DNA of 56,545 nucleotides from Candidatus Cloacimonetes bacterium HGW-Cloacimonetes-1 (GTDB lineage Bacteria; Cloacimonadota; Cloacimonadia; Cloacimonadales; Cloacimonadaceae): NCBI GenBank assembly GCA_002841975.1, contig PHBQ01000004.1, positions 1 to 56,545 of the forward strand, read 5' to 3'. Shown piece by piece: positions 38,106 to 46,626 of this stretch (position 1 is its first letter; each line of letters starts with the position of its first letter). The notes under the pieces were generated by a model. It saw only the letters and a program-made list of their open reading frames with translations, ran no database searches and was not told where the DNA came from. The position numbers and the translations under genes were made by a program.

Positions 38106-40211
38106 ATGAAATTGAATAGAATTTATTACTTGTTGTTAGGTATAGTGCTTATCGCTATGGTGCAGAATGTGAGTGCAAAATCCGCAGCACCGCTTGCTAT
38201 GGCAAGACCGGATACGCTAACTATTCACCATATGACTCTGGTTGATGATTGGAAATGGTTGCAAGATAGGAATGATCCCGGACTGCGCAAAGTACTTAAA
38301 CGCGAAGCAGCATATGCAAAGCAAACTCTGAAACCTTCCGGTAAAATGGCAAATAAGCTGTATCAGGAATATCTATCTACCATTAGTGAATCCGAAAGCT
38401 CCTATCCACGCAAGGATCATGGGTACTTCTACAATTCACGTACGGAAAAGGGCAAAGCCTATGCTATCCACTTTCGCAAGAAAGACGAGGCAAACGCCAA
38501 AGAAGAAATCGTGATGGATGAAAACCTGCTCGCCAAAGGGAAGCCTTTCTTTGCTATCGGTTGCTATGTGATAAGTCCGGATCAAAAGCTCCTTGCTTAC
38601 TCTGTGGACTATAGCGGCGATGAAGTTTATACTCTCTTCATCAAAAACATCGCAACGGGCAAGACCAAAGGCAGCGGTATCACAAATGTCACAGATCTAG
38701 TGTGGCAAAGCGATAATCTTCATGCCATCATCACTACCGAAAATGACCGGATGCAGACGGATAAATGCTATCGTCTCAATACTGTGACCAATAAGAAGAC
38801 AGAGCTTTTTACAGAAATTGACCCCGGCTATGATGTATCGGTGTACACCAGTACGGACGATTCCTGTATCTTTGCGGTTAGTTCCAGTAAAGATGCCTCG
38901 GAAGCGCAGTATATAGCTGCTGACGACGTAAATGGTGCCTTCAAAATGATATTACCCAGGAGAGTAGGTCATACCTACTACCCGGACTTTATCCATGATA
39001 AGCTCTATATTCAAACCAATATATGGAACCCGGATTATTCCGTGGCAGATTGTGCTATCACAGATACCAATATAGATCAGTGGCGGGAAATCTTTCCGGC
39101 CAGAAGTGGCAGCCCAATTGTGACATACCTGGTATGTGATGATTATATTGTGCTCCAAAGGCGAGAACAGGGTGTCCACCAGTTTGAGATATACGACCGC
39201 ACGACTGCGGAATTGCTCCATACCATCCAGCCCGAAAGCATGACGACTTTGTCTTTCTGGTTCAATCCCGATCCCACCGCCACAGGCTTTACATATACCC
39301 TGGAAAACGACCTGGAGCCATATTCCATCTACTACTGGGATTTTGCCAGGGGTGAATCTACATTGCTCTATCGCGACCCTACCGCTGCTCAGCTTGATCT
39401 GGAGAAATACAAATCCAGCATCATCTATGTAAAGATTGCTGATGATGTATCAATCCCGGTCCAAATGGTCTATAGGGCAGATCTGGATTTTGCTAAAGTC
39501 AATCCGTTGTGGTTGAGTGCTTATGGGGCCTATGGAGACTGCAACGATTCATATTTCTCCTCCTTAAGGTTTTCGATGTTGGATCGGGGTGTTATCTATG
39601 CCGTGGCTCACATTCGCGGAGGTGGGGAATATGGCCAAACCTGGCACGAGATGGGGCGTAAACAAAACAAAAAGAACAGCTTTACCGACTTCGTAGCCTG
39701 CATGGACTACATGCTGGAATCCGGTATTACGGACAGAGATCATTTGATCATCGAGGGTGGCAGTGCCGGTGGGCTGCTGATGGGCGCAGTGACCAATCTT
39801 GCCAAAGCCAAATGTCGCCTGGTAATAGCGGATGTTCCATTTGTCGATATAGCCAATACTATGCTTGATGAATCTTTACCGCTCACAATCCAGGAATATG
39901 AAGAGTGGGGAGACCCCCGCAATCCGGAAGTATTCCGTTACATCCTGTCCTATAGTCCCTATAATAACGTGACTCGGGGTGAATATCCGGAAATGCTGAT
40001 CACAACTGCATGGAAAGATACACGCGTCGGGTACTGGGAAGCTCTGAAGTGGGCTCAGATGCTACGTAGCAACAACCAGGGCAAATCCCAAATTGTCCTG
40101 CGGATGCTGTGGAACGAAGGGCATACCGGCTCTACAGACCGCTACCAAAGTATCCGTACCTATGCGCAAACCGTTGCGTATGCACTGTATTGCGTAGGTA
40201 TCACGGAGTAG
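38106..40211 (+). CDS. ptrB: exported oligopeptidase B-like serine peptidase (S9A)
   Basis: 701 residues. Oligopeptidase B cleaves short peptides after Arg or Lys. The catalytic triad is S553 in GGSAGG, D638 in WKDTRV and H673 in NEGHTG. E597 and E599 in QEYEEWG match the paired glutamates (E576/E578 in enterobacterial OpdB) that hold the basic residue. IRGGGEYGQTWHEMG is typical of the family. The N-terminal half is the beta-propeller that limits substrate size. Unlike the well-studied cytosolic enzymes it begins with a clear signal peptide (hydrophobic stretch at about 7-24 ending VSA), so it probably works in the periplasm. It could trim peptides released by the two upstream C25 proteases. 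The ribosome-binding site is weak (AAGAG). Confidence 0.93.
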   Translation: MKLNRIYYLLLGIVLIAMVQNVSAKSAAPLAMARPDTLTIHHMTLVDDWKWLQDRNDPGLRKVLKREAAYAKQTLKPSGKMANKLYQEYLSTISESESSYPRKDHGYFYNSRTEKGKAYAIHFRKKDEANAKEEIVMDENLLAKGKPFFAIGCYVISPDQKLLAYSVDYSGDEVYTLFIKNIATGKTKGSGITNVTDLVWQSDNLHAIITTENDRMQTDKCYRLNTVTNKKTELFTEIDPGYDVSVYTSTDDSCIFAVSSSKDASEAQYIAADDVNGAFKMILPRRVGHTYYPDFIHDKLYIQTNIWNPDYSVADCAITDTNIDQWREIFPARSGSPIVTYLVCDDYIVLQRREQGVHQFEIYDRTTAELLHTIQPESMTTLSFWFNPDPTATGFTYTLENDLEPYSIYYWDFARGESTLLYRDPTAAQLDLEKYKSSIIYVKIADDVSIPVQMVYRADLDFAKVNPLWLSAYGAYGDCNDSYFSSLRFSMLDRGVIYAVAHIRGGGEYGQTWHEMGRKQNKKNSFTDFVACMDYMLESGITDRDHLIIEGGSAGGLLMGAVTNLAKAKCRLVIADVPFVDIANTMLDESLPLTIQEYEEWGDPRNPEVFRYILSYSPYNNVTRGEYPEMLITTAWKDTRVGYWEALKWAQMLRSNNQGKSQIVLRMLWNEGHTGSTDRYQSIRTYAQTVAYALYCVGITE

Positions 40212-40226
40212 GGAAGAGACAGCAAC

Positions 40227-40455
40227 CGTAGCCGGAGGATGCTTCGTAGCCGGAGGATGCCGATCCTCCGCAAAAGAGTCGGAGCTTCAGCAAGCTCCGG
40301 TACGAAAAGCCCGGAACGACAGTAGCCGGAGCATGCCGGTCCTCCGCTGAAAAGTTAGCCCGGTAGGGCGACATCCGATAGCGACGGGTTCGGAGTGCCG
40401 CAGGCACGAAGACCCTCGTTATGTTTCTACTCCCCGGCAGAGCCCTTTACGGGCG
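40227..40455. repeat. GC-rich cluster of short repeats and hairpins
   Basis: CGTAGCCGGAGGATGC occurs at 40227-40242 and 40245-40260, with a variant GTAGCCGGAGCATGC at 40322-40336. Perfect hairpins: CGGAGGAT-GCCG-ATCCTCCG (40251-40270), GGAGCTT-CAGC-AAGCTCC (40281-40298), GTGCC-GCA-GGCAC (40395-40407), and GCCC-TTTAC-GGGC near 40442-40454. Composition is far from the AT-rich sequence that follows. Confidence 0.75.
40351..40395 (-). repeat. dispersed repeat, family 2, copy 2
   Basis: On the minus strand it starts CTCCGAACCC and matches 2924-2968 at 40 of 45 positions. It is inside the GC-rich cluster and about 110 bases from a family 1 repeat, the same association as copy 1. Confidence 0.8.
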
Positions 40456-40483
40456 ACACACCTTTGCATAACCCAATCTTTGT

Positions 40484-40566
40484 CTTACCCCGGATCTTGC
40501 AGAGGTACTTCCCTCGTGATTCCCTCGTCCGACCCGGGAATCACGAGGGGGTCACGAGGGAAGCAC
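40484..40566 (+). repeat. dispersed palindromic repeat, family 1, copy C
   Basis: The most symmetric copy. CCCTCGTGA (40511-40519) and CCCTCGT (40522-40528) face TCACGAGGG (40541-40549) and TCACGAGGG (40552-40560), giving a stem of about 21 pairs with a few mismatches around the CCGACCCGGGA loop. The left flank CTTACC...GAGGTACTT resembles copies B and D. Confidence 0.85.
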
Positions 40567-40898
40567 CAGAGATTTGAAAAACAGCCGGATACCACATTTG
40601 ATGCTATATCCCCAGCGAAACCCATTGGTTATAATTGAATCTTCACGAATAAAGTGATTGACATATATTCATACTAATGATCATCATGGCACAAGTATAA
40701 ATTGGGAAAGAAAGTACATTCTGATTTAAGCTTCACTACTCACGATGAGTAAACGATTTTCTGAAAAATGGACTTACCTATTAATAGATTTCATGAGTTG
40801 TTGTACAAAACAAACGGTATTTGTTTCTAATTATCAGATCAATACCACCCTGTACAAGAAGTATCTATAAATCACAATGCGTTTTAAAGGAGTGAACA

Positions 40899-41519
40899 GT
40901 GAGTAAAAGTACAAACAGAATTCGTGTAGTCTCAGATGCAGACCCAGCCGAGGTTGAAGGGATAGTAATGGATTTTATCAATGAGAATCCGGATAATCCA
41001 GGTAATCAAAACATTCAATTCAATTTGTTGAACACTGTTGAAAAATTACTGAGTTCAGTAGCAAATCTTCTTGTTCTTGCTATGGTACTTCTTCATTTAT
41101 CTGATATTGTGTTCGTGGGTCTTATCGTTCTTTTTCAGACAATAAGTATCATTTGTAGTCAACGAAAACCACATTACGATACAGTGATTCCGAGGATTAT
41201 ATTCTTTGCAACCACCATTGTATTACTTGCGGGGATGCCAATTGCGTTAACCTACCTACTCGCTTTACCCATTTACAAAAATGGTATTATATCGCTATCT
41301 GGATTGATAGCAATATCTCTAATGATTTTTGCTATAGTTAAGTCGTGGGGGGCATATGGCTTGAAAGCGCTATTGCATCAGTTTCATTTTATCCTTATTT
41401 TTACTCTGGTGATAGTCCTTCCCTATATCCAAGTTACTCAAGAAGGCAAATATGGTATACTGGCAGCCGCCGGGCTGTCTTTCTTTATCAGAGATTTCAT
41501 AATTGGAAGGCTAAAGTAA
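40899..41519 (+). CDS. hypothetical multi-pass membrane protein
   Basis: 206 residues from a GTG start with a strong AAAGGAG six bases upstream. After a hydrophilic N-terminus of about 55 residues there are five or six hydrophobic segments, among them LLVLAMVLLHLSDIVFVGLIVL, IIFFATTIVLLAGMPIALTYLL and FILIFTLVIVLPYI, so an inner-membrane protein is likely. I recognise no family. It stands alone between a repeat-rich gap and a promoter for the next gene, and it is more AT-rich than its neighbours, which may indicate acquisition. No function is proposed. Confidence 0.75.
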   Translation: MSKSTNRIRVVSDADPAEVEGIVMDFINENPDNPGNQNIQFNLLNTVEKLLSSVANLLVLAMVLLHLSDIVFVGLIVLFQTISIICSQRKPHYDTVIPRIIFFATTIVLLAGMPIALTYLLALPIYKNGIISLSGLIAISLMIFAIVKSWGAYGLKALLHQFHFILIFTLVIVLPYIQVTQEGKYGILAAAGLSFFIRDFIIGRLK

Positions 41520-41595
41520 GCAAGATAGAGTTCACTTCCTATATACACATAGCCAAGAGATCATTGGTTGCTGAAGGTCTATTGGCACAAATATC

Positions 41596-41623
41596 TTGAC
41601 AATATGGTGAATGACAATATTAT
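41596..41623 (+). promoter_or_regulatory. putative sigma70-type promoter for the beta-barrel gene
   Basis: TTGACA (41596-41601) and TATTAT (41618-41623) are separated by 16 bases and lie about 30 bases before the start codon. Both boxes are close to consensus. Confidence 0.55.
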
Positions 41624-41652
41624 TATTACCAGTTCAGTATAAGGAGATGACA

Positions 41653-43200
41653 ATGAAGAAGTATGCTTTATTAGTCTTGATATTGTTACCGCTAATACTC
41701 TTTGCTCAGACGGCTATTGAAGAGTCCGGAGACGCAGAGGGAACCAGTTATGGAATAGGGGGAATGGTAGGTTCTGTAACCATTGGAGACAACACCTATT
41801 CACAGATTCGCCTCATGCCCGAAATAGTGATATGGAAATTTGGTTTTGGTCTGGATATAGACTTGCTGATCGATAGTGAAGGCAAGGTTCGTAAAGAAGA
41901 TTGGGACGAAGCCCGCGACATTATAAATAAAATCTATTACATTCGCTTTGCACAAAGGCGTGATCCTTTTTACTTCAAGGTTGGCAGTATCCCGGATTAT
42001 ACTCTGGGTCATGGCTTGATTTTTGATGGATATTCCAATATGCTCCGCTATCCGGAGTTTCGCAATATCGGCGGGTATGTGGGTGTGAACACTCCCTATG
42101 CCGGTCTTGGCTTTGAAGCTTTTACTCACAATGTGGAAAAGAACGAAATACTGGCAGGAAGAGTACATGCCAAGCCATTATCGCTGCTAAGCATTCCCTT
42201 CTTTGAAAAGTTGATCGTGGGTGTAAACGTAGGTGTCGATCGCAATCAATTTGGCAAATACGAGGACAAAGACGGAGATGATATCCCTGATGTCTATGAT
42301 GCCTTTGTCGATAACGCCGCGTCTTGGCTCGATACAGATGGAGACGGTGTTGCCGACGATATAGATATCGATATTGATGGCGATAATGCACTGGATGATC
42401 CTACTGTCAACCCATTTGTCGAAGTTCAGTATCCCGGAATTGGGAATGCAGGTTTGACTCTTGACACTGATATTGTTCCGGATTTGGCTGTGCCTTTGGG
42501 TAGCGATCGGGAGATTTATATTTACAGTGCGGATTACGAGCTGCCTTTGATCGAATCCCGAGTGTTTTCGCTGTCTCACTATGCCGAATATGCAATGATC
42601 AGGAACTATGGCAGTGGTTTTATATTCCCGGGGTTTGGAGCAAAGTTGTTTATCTTTGATGCAAATCTGGAATTCCGCAGCTTTGGTGACGAGTTCCTAC
42701 CCGGATATTTTGACAAACTCTATGATGAACAAAGATCCAATGTCCTCTATACCGATATCAATGGTCAACAAGTATATTCACTGATAGCCAAAGAGGAAAT
42801 CCTCAGTAGCGTCAAAGCATCAATGGGTTGGTATGGCAGCGTAAAGGCTAATATTGCCAATATGATATTCCTCAAGATTGCCTATCAGGATATGTATGGG
42901 GAAGACGTCGTAACAGGTAAATCGATTTGGGGCACATTGGGCGTAGATCCCAAGATTATCCCCAATCTCAAGGAAGCTTCGGTGTCTTACTCTCAAACCA
43001 ATGTCGAGTATATTGCCTTGAATAAATTGCGTAGTCCTTCTGCTGAAGTAAGCGGAAGAATGGCTTACGGCCTTTCAAGTAATACGTTCCTGGTGGGAAA
43101 ATACACAGAACGTTATATTGATCTGGATGCCAATGGCAAGATCCAGGGAACTGACGAAACTGTGAAGAGCATGACCTTTGGTGTAGAATTTAAATTCTAA
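41653..43200 (+). CDS. outer-membrane beta-barrel protein with Asp-rich calcium-type loop
   Basis: 515 residues with a signal peptide (MKKYALLVLILLPLILFAQ). The rest shows alternating hydrophobic/polar strands and ends in a strand terminating with Phe (TFGVEFKF), as expected for a barrel inserted by the BAM machine. A loop at about residues 205-255 contains DKDGDDIPDVYD and DTDGDGVADDIDIDIDGDN, which match thrombospondin type 3/EF-like calcium-binding repeats. AAGGAG precedes the ATG at 41653; an upstream frame overlaps the promoter and is rejected. A terminator follows. I cannot assign a transport or adhesion role; it is an uncharacterised family as far as I can tell. Confidence 0.85.
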   Translation: MKKYALLVLILLPLILFAQTAIEESGDAEGTSYGIGGMVGSVTIGDNTYSQIRLMPEIVIWKFGFGLDIDLLIDSEGKVRKEDWDEARDIINKIYYIRFAQRRDPFYFKVGSIPDYTLGHGLIFDGYSNMLRYPEFRNIGGYVGVNTPYAGLGFEAFTHNVEKNEILAGRVHAKPLSLLSIPFFEKLIVGVNVGVDRNQFGKYEDKDGDDIPDVYDAFVDNAASWLDTDGDGVADDIDIDIDGDNALDDPTVNPFVEVQYPGIGNAGLTLDTDIVPDLAVPLGSDREIYIYSADYELPLIESRVFSLSHYAEYAMIRNYGSGFIFPGFGAKLFIFDANLEFRSFGDEFLPGYFDKLYDEQRSNVLYTDINGQQVYSLIAKEEILSSVKASMGWYGSVKANIANMIFLKIAYQDMYGEDVVTGKSIWGTLGVDPKIIPNLKEASVSYSQTNVEYIALNKLRSPSAEVSGRMAYGLSSNTFLVGKYTERYIDLDANGKIQGTDETVKSMTFGVEFKF

Positions 43201-43224
43201 TAATACGTACAAATAGCATAAAAA

Positions 43225-43251
43225 AAACCGGAGCTGAATAGCTCCGGTTTT
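43225..43251. terminator. bidirectional rho-independent terminator
   Basis: ACCGGAGCT (43227-43235), loop GAAT, AGCTCCGGT (43240-43248), with an A-run to the left and T's to the right. It serves the beta-barrel gene and the convergent ndk gene. Confidence 0.88.
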
Positions 43252-43273
43252 CTGTATGTATAAATGTTGTAAA

Positions 43274-43675
43274 TTAAGGGAAGATCATAGCGATTTCGTG
43301 GGCTGCATGATCCCTAGAATCCGAGGCATGGACAGCGTTTTCCGTGATACCCTCGGCAAAGAGATCGCGGATGGTTCCCGGCTTTCTGTTTTGGGGATCT
43401 ACACTACCAATCAAGCTCCGGAGTGCCAGAATGGCATCTTCCTTTTCCAATAGCAGTGCGACGATATCTCCGGATATGGTAAATCTGATGAGATTATCCC
43501 AAAAGCTTTTACCCAAATGTTCCTGATAAAATTCGGCAGCACTTTCTGGTGTAAAACGGAAATACTTCATGTCTCGAATAGTAAAACCGTTAGCCTCGAT
43601 AATGCTGATAATGTGGCCAATGTGTTTGTTCTTTGTGGCATTGGGCTTGATCAGGAGCAAAGTAGTTTCTGTCAT
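43274..43675 (-). CDS. ndk: nucleoside diphosphate kinase
   Basis: Equilibrates nucleoside tri- and diphosphates through a phospho-His intermediate. 133 residues, slightly shorter than the usual 140 or so. Signatures: TLLLIKPNATK at the N-terminus, the Kpn-loop region, RDLFAEGITENAVHASDS with the active-site His in NAVHASDS, and a short C-terminal tail. The ATG overlaps the stop of the preceding small gene by four bases, so they are translationally coupled. The terminator it shares with the beta-barrel gene lies just beyond its stop. Confidence 0.95.
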   Translation of the reverse strand: MTETTLLLIKPNATKNKHIGHIISIIEANGFTIRDMKYFRFTPESAAEFYQEHLGKSFWDNLIRFTISGDIVALLLEKEDAILALRSLIGSVDPQNRKPGTIRDLFAEGITENAVHASDSRDHAAHEIAMIFP

Positions 43676-43992
43676 TTTGCCTGGTAGATAGTTTCTATGA
43701 AATCCAAGGCAGCGACTTTTATCGAGATATCCCGGTTGAGGACATTACTCATCTTGATTTTGTGACGCAGTACATCCGTCCATACTTCATATATCTCATT
43801 CGACTTGAAATCAACAGAAGTATACTGCTTTAACATTGCAGGGTAAAACTCATCACGGTCAGAATCGACGCGAGCGATTACTAATTTTTGGCTATCGGAT
43901 AATACATCATAGTCTTTGTAGCGAACATCTACGACGGCATATCCAAGCTTCAGCAAATTTTCAAAGTTGATTTGAAGGTCTTCCGGGTTCAT
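43672..43992 (-). CDS. conserved-looking hypothetical protein upstream of ndk
   Basis: 106 residues from the ATG at 43992, chosen because GGAG lies nine bases before it; an ATG five codons earlier overlaps that signal. The protein is soluble, with no membrane helix or metal motif, and mixes acidic and basic helices (for example NFENLLKLGYAVVDVRYKDYD and SIKVAALDFIETIYQ). I do not recognise a family. The four-base overlap with ndk and clean ribosome-binding site make it a credible gene. A link to nucleotide metabolism would be guesswork. Confidence 0.75.
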   Translation of the reverse strand: MNPEDLQINFENLLKLGYAVVDVRYKDYDVLSDSQKLVIARVDSDRDEFYPAMLKQYTSVDFKSNEIYEVWTDVLRHKIKMSNVLNRDISIKVAALDFIETIYQAK

Positions 43993-44091
43993 AATCTTTA
44001 TCTCCATTTATGTTTATTCTCGACAAAATCATCGGCATTCCATATATTGTACCCAAGATCATTAATGAAAGCTATCAGTCAAGAAGAATAT

Positions 44092-44559
44092 ATGAAAACT
44101 TGCTGTACAATATGTTGTTTATTATTTGCGGTGTTTTTGGCAGCGCAACCCATTGACATGAGTGTCCCCGCAGACAGCCTTGATAAGATCCTGAAAGAAA
44201 ACCTGAAAAGGTATCATCAGTATCAGCCTGCGCCACTCTACGAATTTGAAGTAGCGATACCAGGGTATATGCTGTGGGGAACCGGATATCAATCCGGATA
44301 CCTGGACTATCAGTATTGGACAGATTACGAGATGTATCAAGTCGGTCGAGAATGGTATGACACGTACTATCGAAAAGACATATTAATCTGGAGTTATCGG
44401 CAATCTGTGTTTGTGTCGGTCAATCTGAAAGATATGCAAAACAGTCAGGGCTTATTACGGTTCAGAATACCCTTACCCAATTTTTCCGGAATGTCACAGC
44501 GGAGAAGAGAAAAAATAGTGTATGATCGAGAGGAATTCCAATGGCATTATTTAAACTAA
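44092..44559 (+). CDS. exported hypothetical protein overlapping uvrB
   Basis: 155 residues beginning with a short signal-like segment (KTCCTICCLLFAVFLAAQP) and continuing as a Tyr/Trp-rich, soluble domain (GYLDYQYWTDYEMYQ, REWYDTYYRKD). The ATG at 44092 is chosen because the hydrophobic signal starts there, although the ribosome-binding site is poor; an in-frame ATG nine codons earlier is possible. The last 19 bases overlap uvrB. No family is recognised. Several Cys in the signal make a lipoprotein possible, but there is no clear lipobox. Confidence 0.65.
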   Translation: MKTCCTICCLLFAVFLAAQPIDMSVPADSLDKILKENLKRYHQYQPAPLYEFEVAIPGYMLWGTGYQSGYLDYQYWTDYEMYQVGREWYDTYYRKDILIWSYRQSVFVSVNLKDMQNSQGLLRFRIPLPNFSGMSQRRREKIVYDREEFQWHYLN

Positions 44560-46544
44560 ATAGCGAGTACAGCCCCAGTGGAGATCAGCCGGAAGCCATT
44601 GATGAACTGGTGCGTGGCATCAATTCCGGAAAACAGCAACAAGTGTTATTGGGAGTGACCGGTAGCGGTAAGACATTCACTATCGCAAATGTGATTCAGA
44701 GAGTCGAAAGACCGGTGTTGGTGCTATCTCACAACAAAACCTTGGCAGCCCAGCTCTATGGCGAGCTTAAGCAATTGTTTCCGGATAATGCGGTAGAGTA
44801 TTTTATCAGCTACTACGATTACTATCAGCCGGAAGCTTACATCCCCGGTAAAGATATATATATCGAAAAAGATTCAGATATCAACGAGCAAATAGAAAAG
44901 CTACGGCTACGTGCCACGATGTCCTTGATGGAACGTCGTGACGTTATCATCGTTGCCAGCGTCTCCTGCATCTATGGGCTGGGAGTTCCGGAAGAGTATC
45001 GGGAAGCCTTGATCCGTGTGAAAGTGGGGGATACCATGGATCGCGATGAGCTGATAGAGAGATTGGTCAACGCTCACTACAGCAGAAACGATATAGCATT
45101 TGAACGTGGAGCATTTCGAGTCAGAGGCGATATCGTAGATATTTATCCTGCATATTTGGAGCATTGTTTACGCGTGGAATTCTTTGGTGATGAAATCGTG
45201 AATCTGGAAAAGCTGCATCCTATCTCATATCAAACCTTGGAAGTGGTTACGGAATATCCGATTTATCCGGCGATCCACTTCATTATGTCCGAAGATAAAC
45301 TGCGAGGAGCGCTACATTCCATCGAATCCGAGATGAACGACCGGGTAAAGTACTATCTGGACAATCAACGCTATGTAGAGGCAGATCGCCTCAAGCAACG
45401 AACGATGTTTGATCTGGAAATGCTGCGTGAACTGGGATTTTGCTCTGGTATCGAAAACTATAGCCGGCACTTGACAGGTGCCAATATTGGCGATCCACCC
45501 AGCTGTCTATTGGACTATTTCCCCGAAGATTTTCTCTTTGTGATCGACGAATCCCACGTCAGTATCCCTCAAGTGCATGGTATGTATGGGGGAGACTATA
45601 CCCGCAAGAAAAACCTGATAGAATACGGTTTCAGGTTACCATCAGCATTTGACAATCGTCCTTTGCGCTTTGAAGAATTTGAAAAGTACTTGCGCAATGT
45701 GATATTCGTTTCGGCGACTCCTGCAAATTATGAACTGGAGCTCACCAAGGGTGAGATCGTGGAGCAGGTGATTCGTCCCACGGGATTGGTCGATCCCGAG
45801 ATTGAGATCAAGCCGATCAAGCATCAGGTGGATGATCTCATCGCCCAGATTTCGGAACGTACCGCCAAAGGGCATAAAGCCTTGGTGATGACATTGACCA
45901 AAAAGATGTCTGAGGACTTGACTACATACCTGATCAATGCCGGTATCCGGGCCAAGTACTTGCACAGTGGAATAGATTCCATCGAACGTGCCAAGATCAT
46001 CCGCGGTTTGCGTTTGGGAGAGTTTGATGTGATCGTGGGTGTGAATCTCCTGCGTGAAGGTTTGGATCTCCCGGAAGTGTCTTTGGTTGCGATTTTGGAT
46101 GCCGATAAAACAGGTTTCCTGCGTTCTGCCAGATCATTGATCCAGATCTCGGGACGTGCAGCCCGTAATGTTGAGGGTAAGGTAGTGTTTTATGCCGATG
46201 TGATCACCGATGCCATCCGTTATACCATTTCTGAAACAGACCGTAGACGCAAGAAACAGCTGGAATATAATGCTGTGAATGGTATAACTCCCCAAACGAT
46301 TATGAAGACCATCGAGCAGATCATGCAATCGACAGCAGTGGCAGAAGGCTATGGTACCATGGATAAAACTATAGTAAAAGATAGCAAGCCGAGTAAGCAG
46401 GATTTTATGGAATATCTGGAGATCGACAGCAAAGAGAAAGTGCTGGAATTGCTCCGTAAAGAGATGCGAAGAGCTGCCACCAAATTGGATTTTGAAAGAG
46501 CAGCCGAATTGCGGGATCGGATTCTGGAGCTTGAGTCCATATAA
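44541..46544 (+). CDS. uvrB: excinuclease ABC subunit B
   Basis: Damage-verifying helicase-like subunit of nucleotide excision repair; works with UvrA and UvrC. 667 residues, normal length. Walker A GVTGSGKT is near residue 36, followed by the beta-hairpin region YFISYYDYYQPEAYIP that clamps DNA, the DEAD-like box VIDESHV, the C-terminal helicase motifs (HSGIDSIERA, VGVNLLREGLDLPEV, QISGRAARN), and a UVR motif at the C-terminus (LDFERAAELRDRILELE) that binds UvrC. GAGAGGA precedes the ATG. No other uvr gene is in the window. Confidence 0.97.
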   Translation: MALFKLNSEYSPSGDQPEAIDELVRGINSGKQQQVLLGVTGSGKTFTIANVIQRVERPVLVLSHNKTLAAQLYGELKQLFPDNAVEYFISYYDYYQPEAYIPGKDIYIEKDSDINEQIEKLRLRATMSLMERRDVIIVASVSCIYGLGVPEEYREALIRVKVGDTMDRDELIERLVNAHYSRNDIAFERGAFRVRGDIVDIYPAYLEHCLRVEFFGDEIVNLEKLHPISYQTLEVVTEYPIYPAIHFIMSEDKLRGALHSIESEMNDRVKYYLDNQRYVEADRLKQRTMFDLEMLRELGFCSGIENYSRHLTGANIGDPPSCLLDYFPEDFLFVIDESHVSIPQVHGMYGGDYTRKKNLIEYGFRLPSAFDNRPLRFEEFEKYLRNVIFVSATPANYELELTKGEIVEQVIRPTGLVDPEIEIKPIKHQVDDLIAQISERTAKGHKALVMTLTKKMSEDLTTYLINAGIRAKYLHSGIDSIERAKIIRGLRLGEFDVIVGVNLLREGLDLPEVSLVAILDADKTGFLRSARSLIQISGRAARNVEGKVVFYADVITDAIRYTISETDRRRKKQLEYNAVNGITPQTIMKTIEQIMQSTAVAEGYGTMDKTIVKDSKPSKQDFMEYLEIDSKEKVLELLRKEMRRAATKLDFERAAELRDRILELESI

Positions 46545-46626
46545 CAAGTAATGAATCAGCCTGATAAGTGGTTGTTGGGCACATATATTGCATAGCGAAC
46601 TACGGAATCTACCGAATGGAGGTAGT

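Larger units (their letters stand above)
40212..40898. other. repeat-rich intergenic region, 687 bases
   Basis: The first 350 bases are GC-rich and dense in hairpins and repeats, described separately. From about 40570 the sequence becomes AT-rich. A 41-codon frame at 40745-40870 lacks a ribosome-binding site and is not called. A TTGACA near 40659 has no -10 box at the right spacing. Confidence 0.6.

Noticed and set aside
40640-40700. Promoter with TTGACA near 40659
   Set aside because: No -10-like box occurs 15 to 19 bases downstream, and the next gene begins over 200 bases away.
40745-40870. 41-residue frame in the gap before the orphan membrane protein
   Set aside because: It has no ribosome-binding site, lies in AT-rich sequence, and has no recognisable composition.
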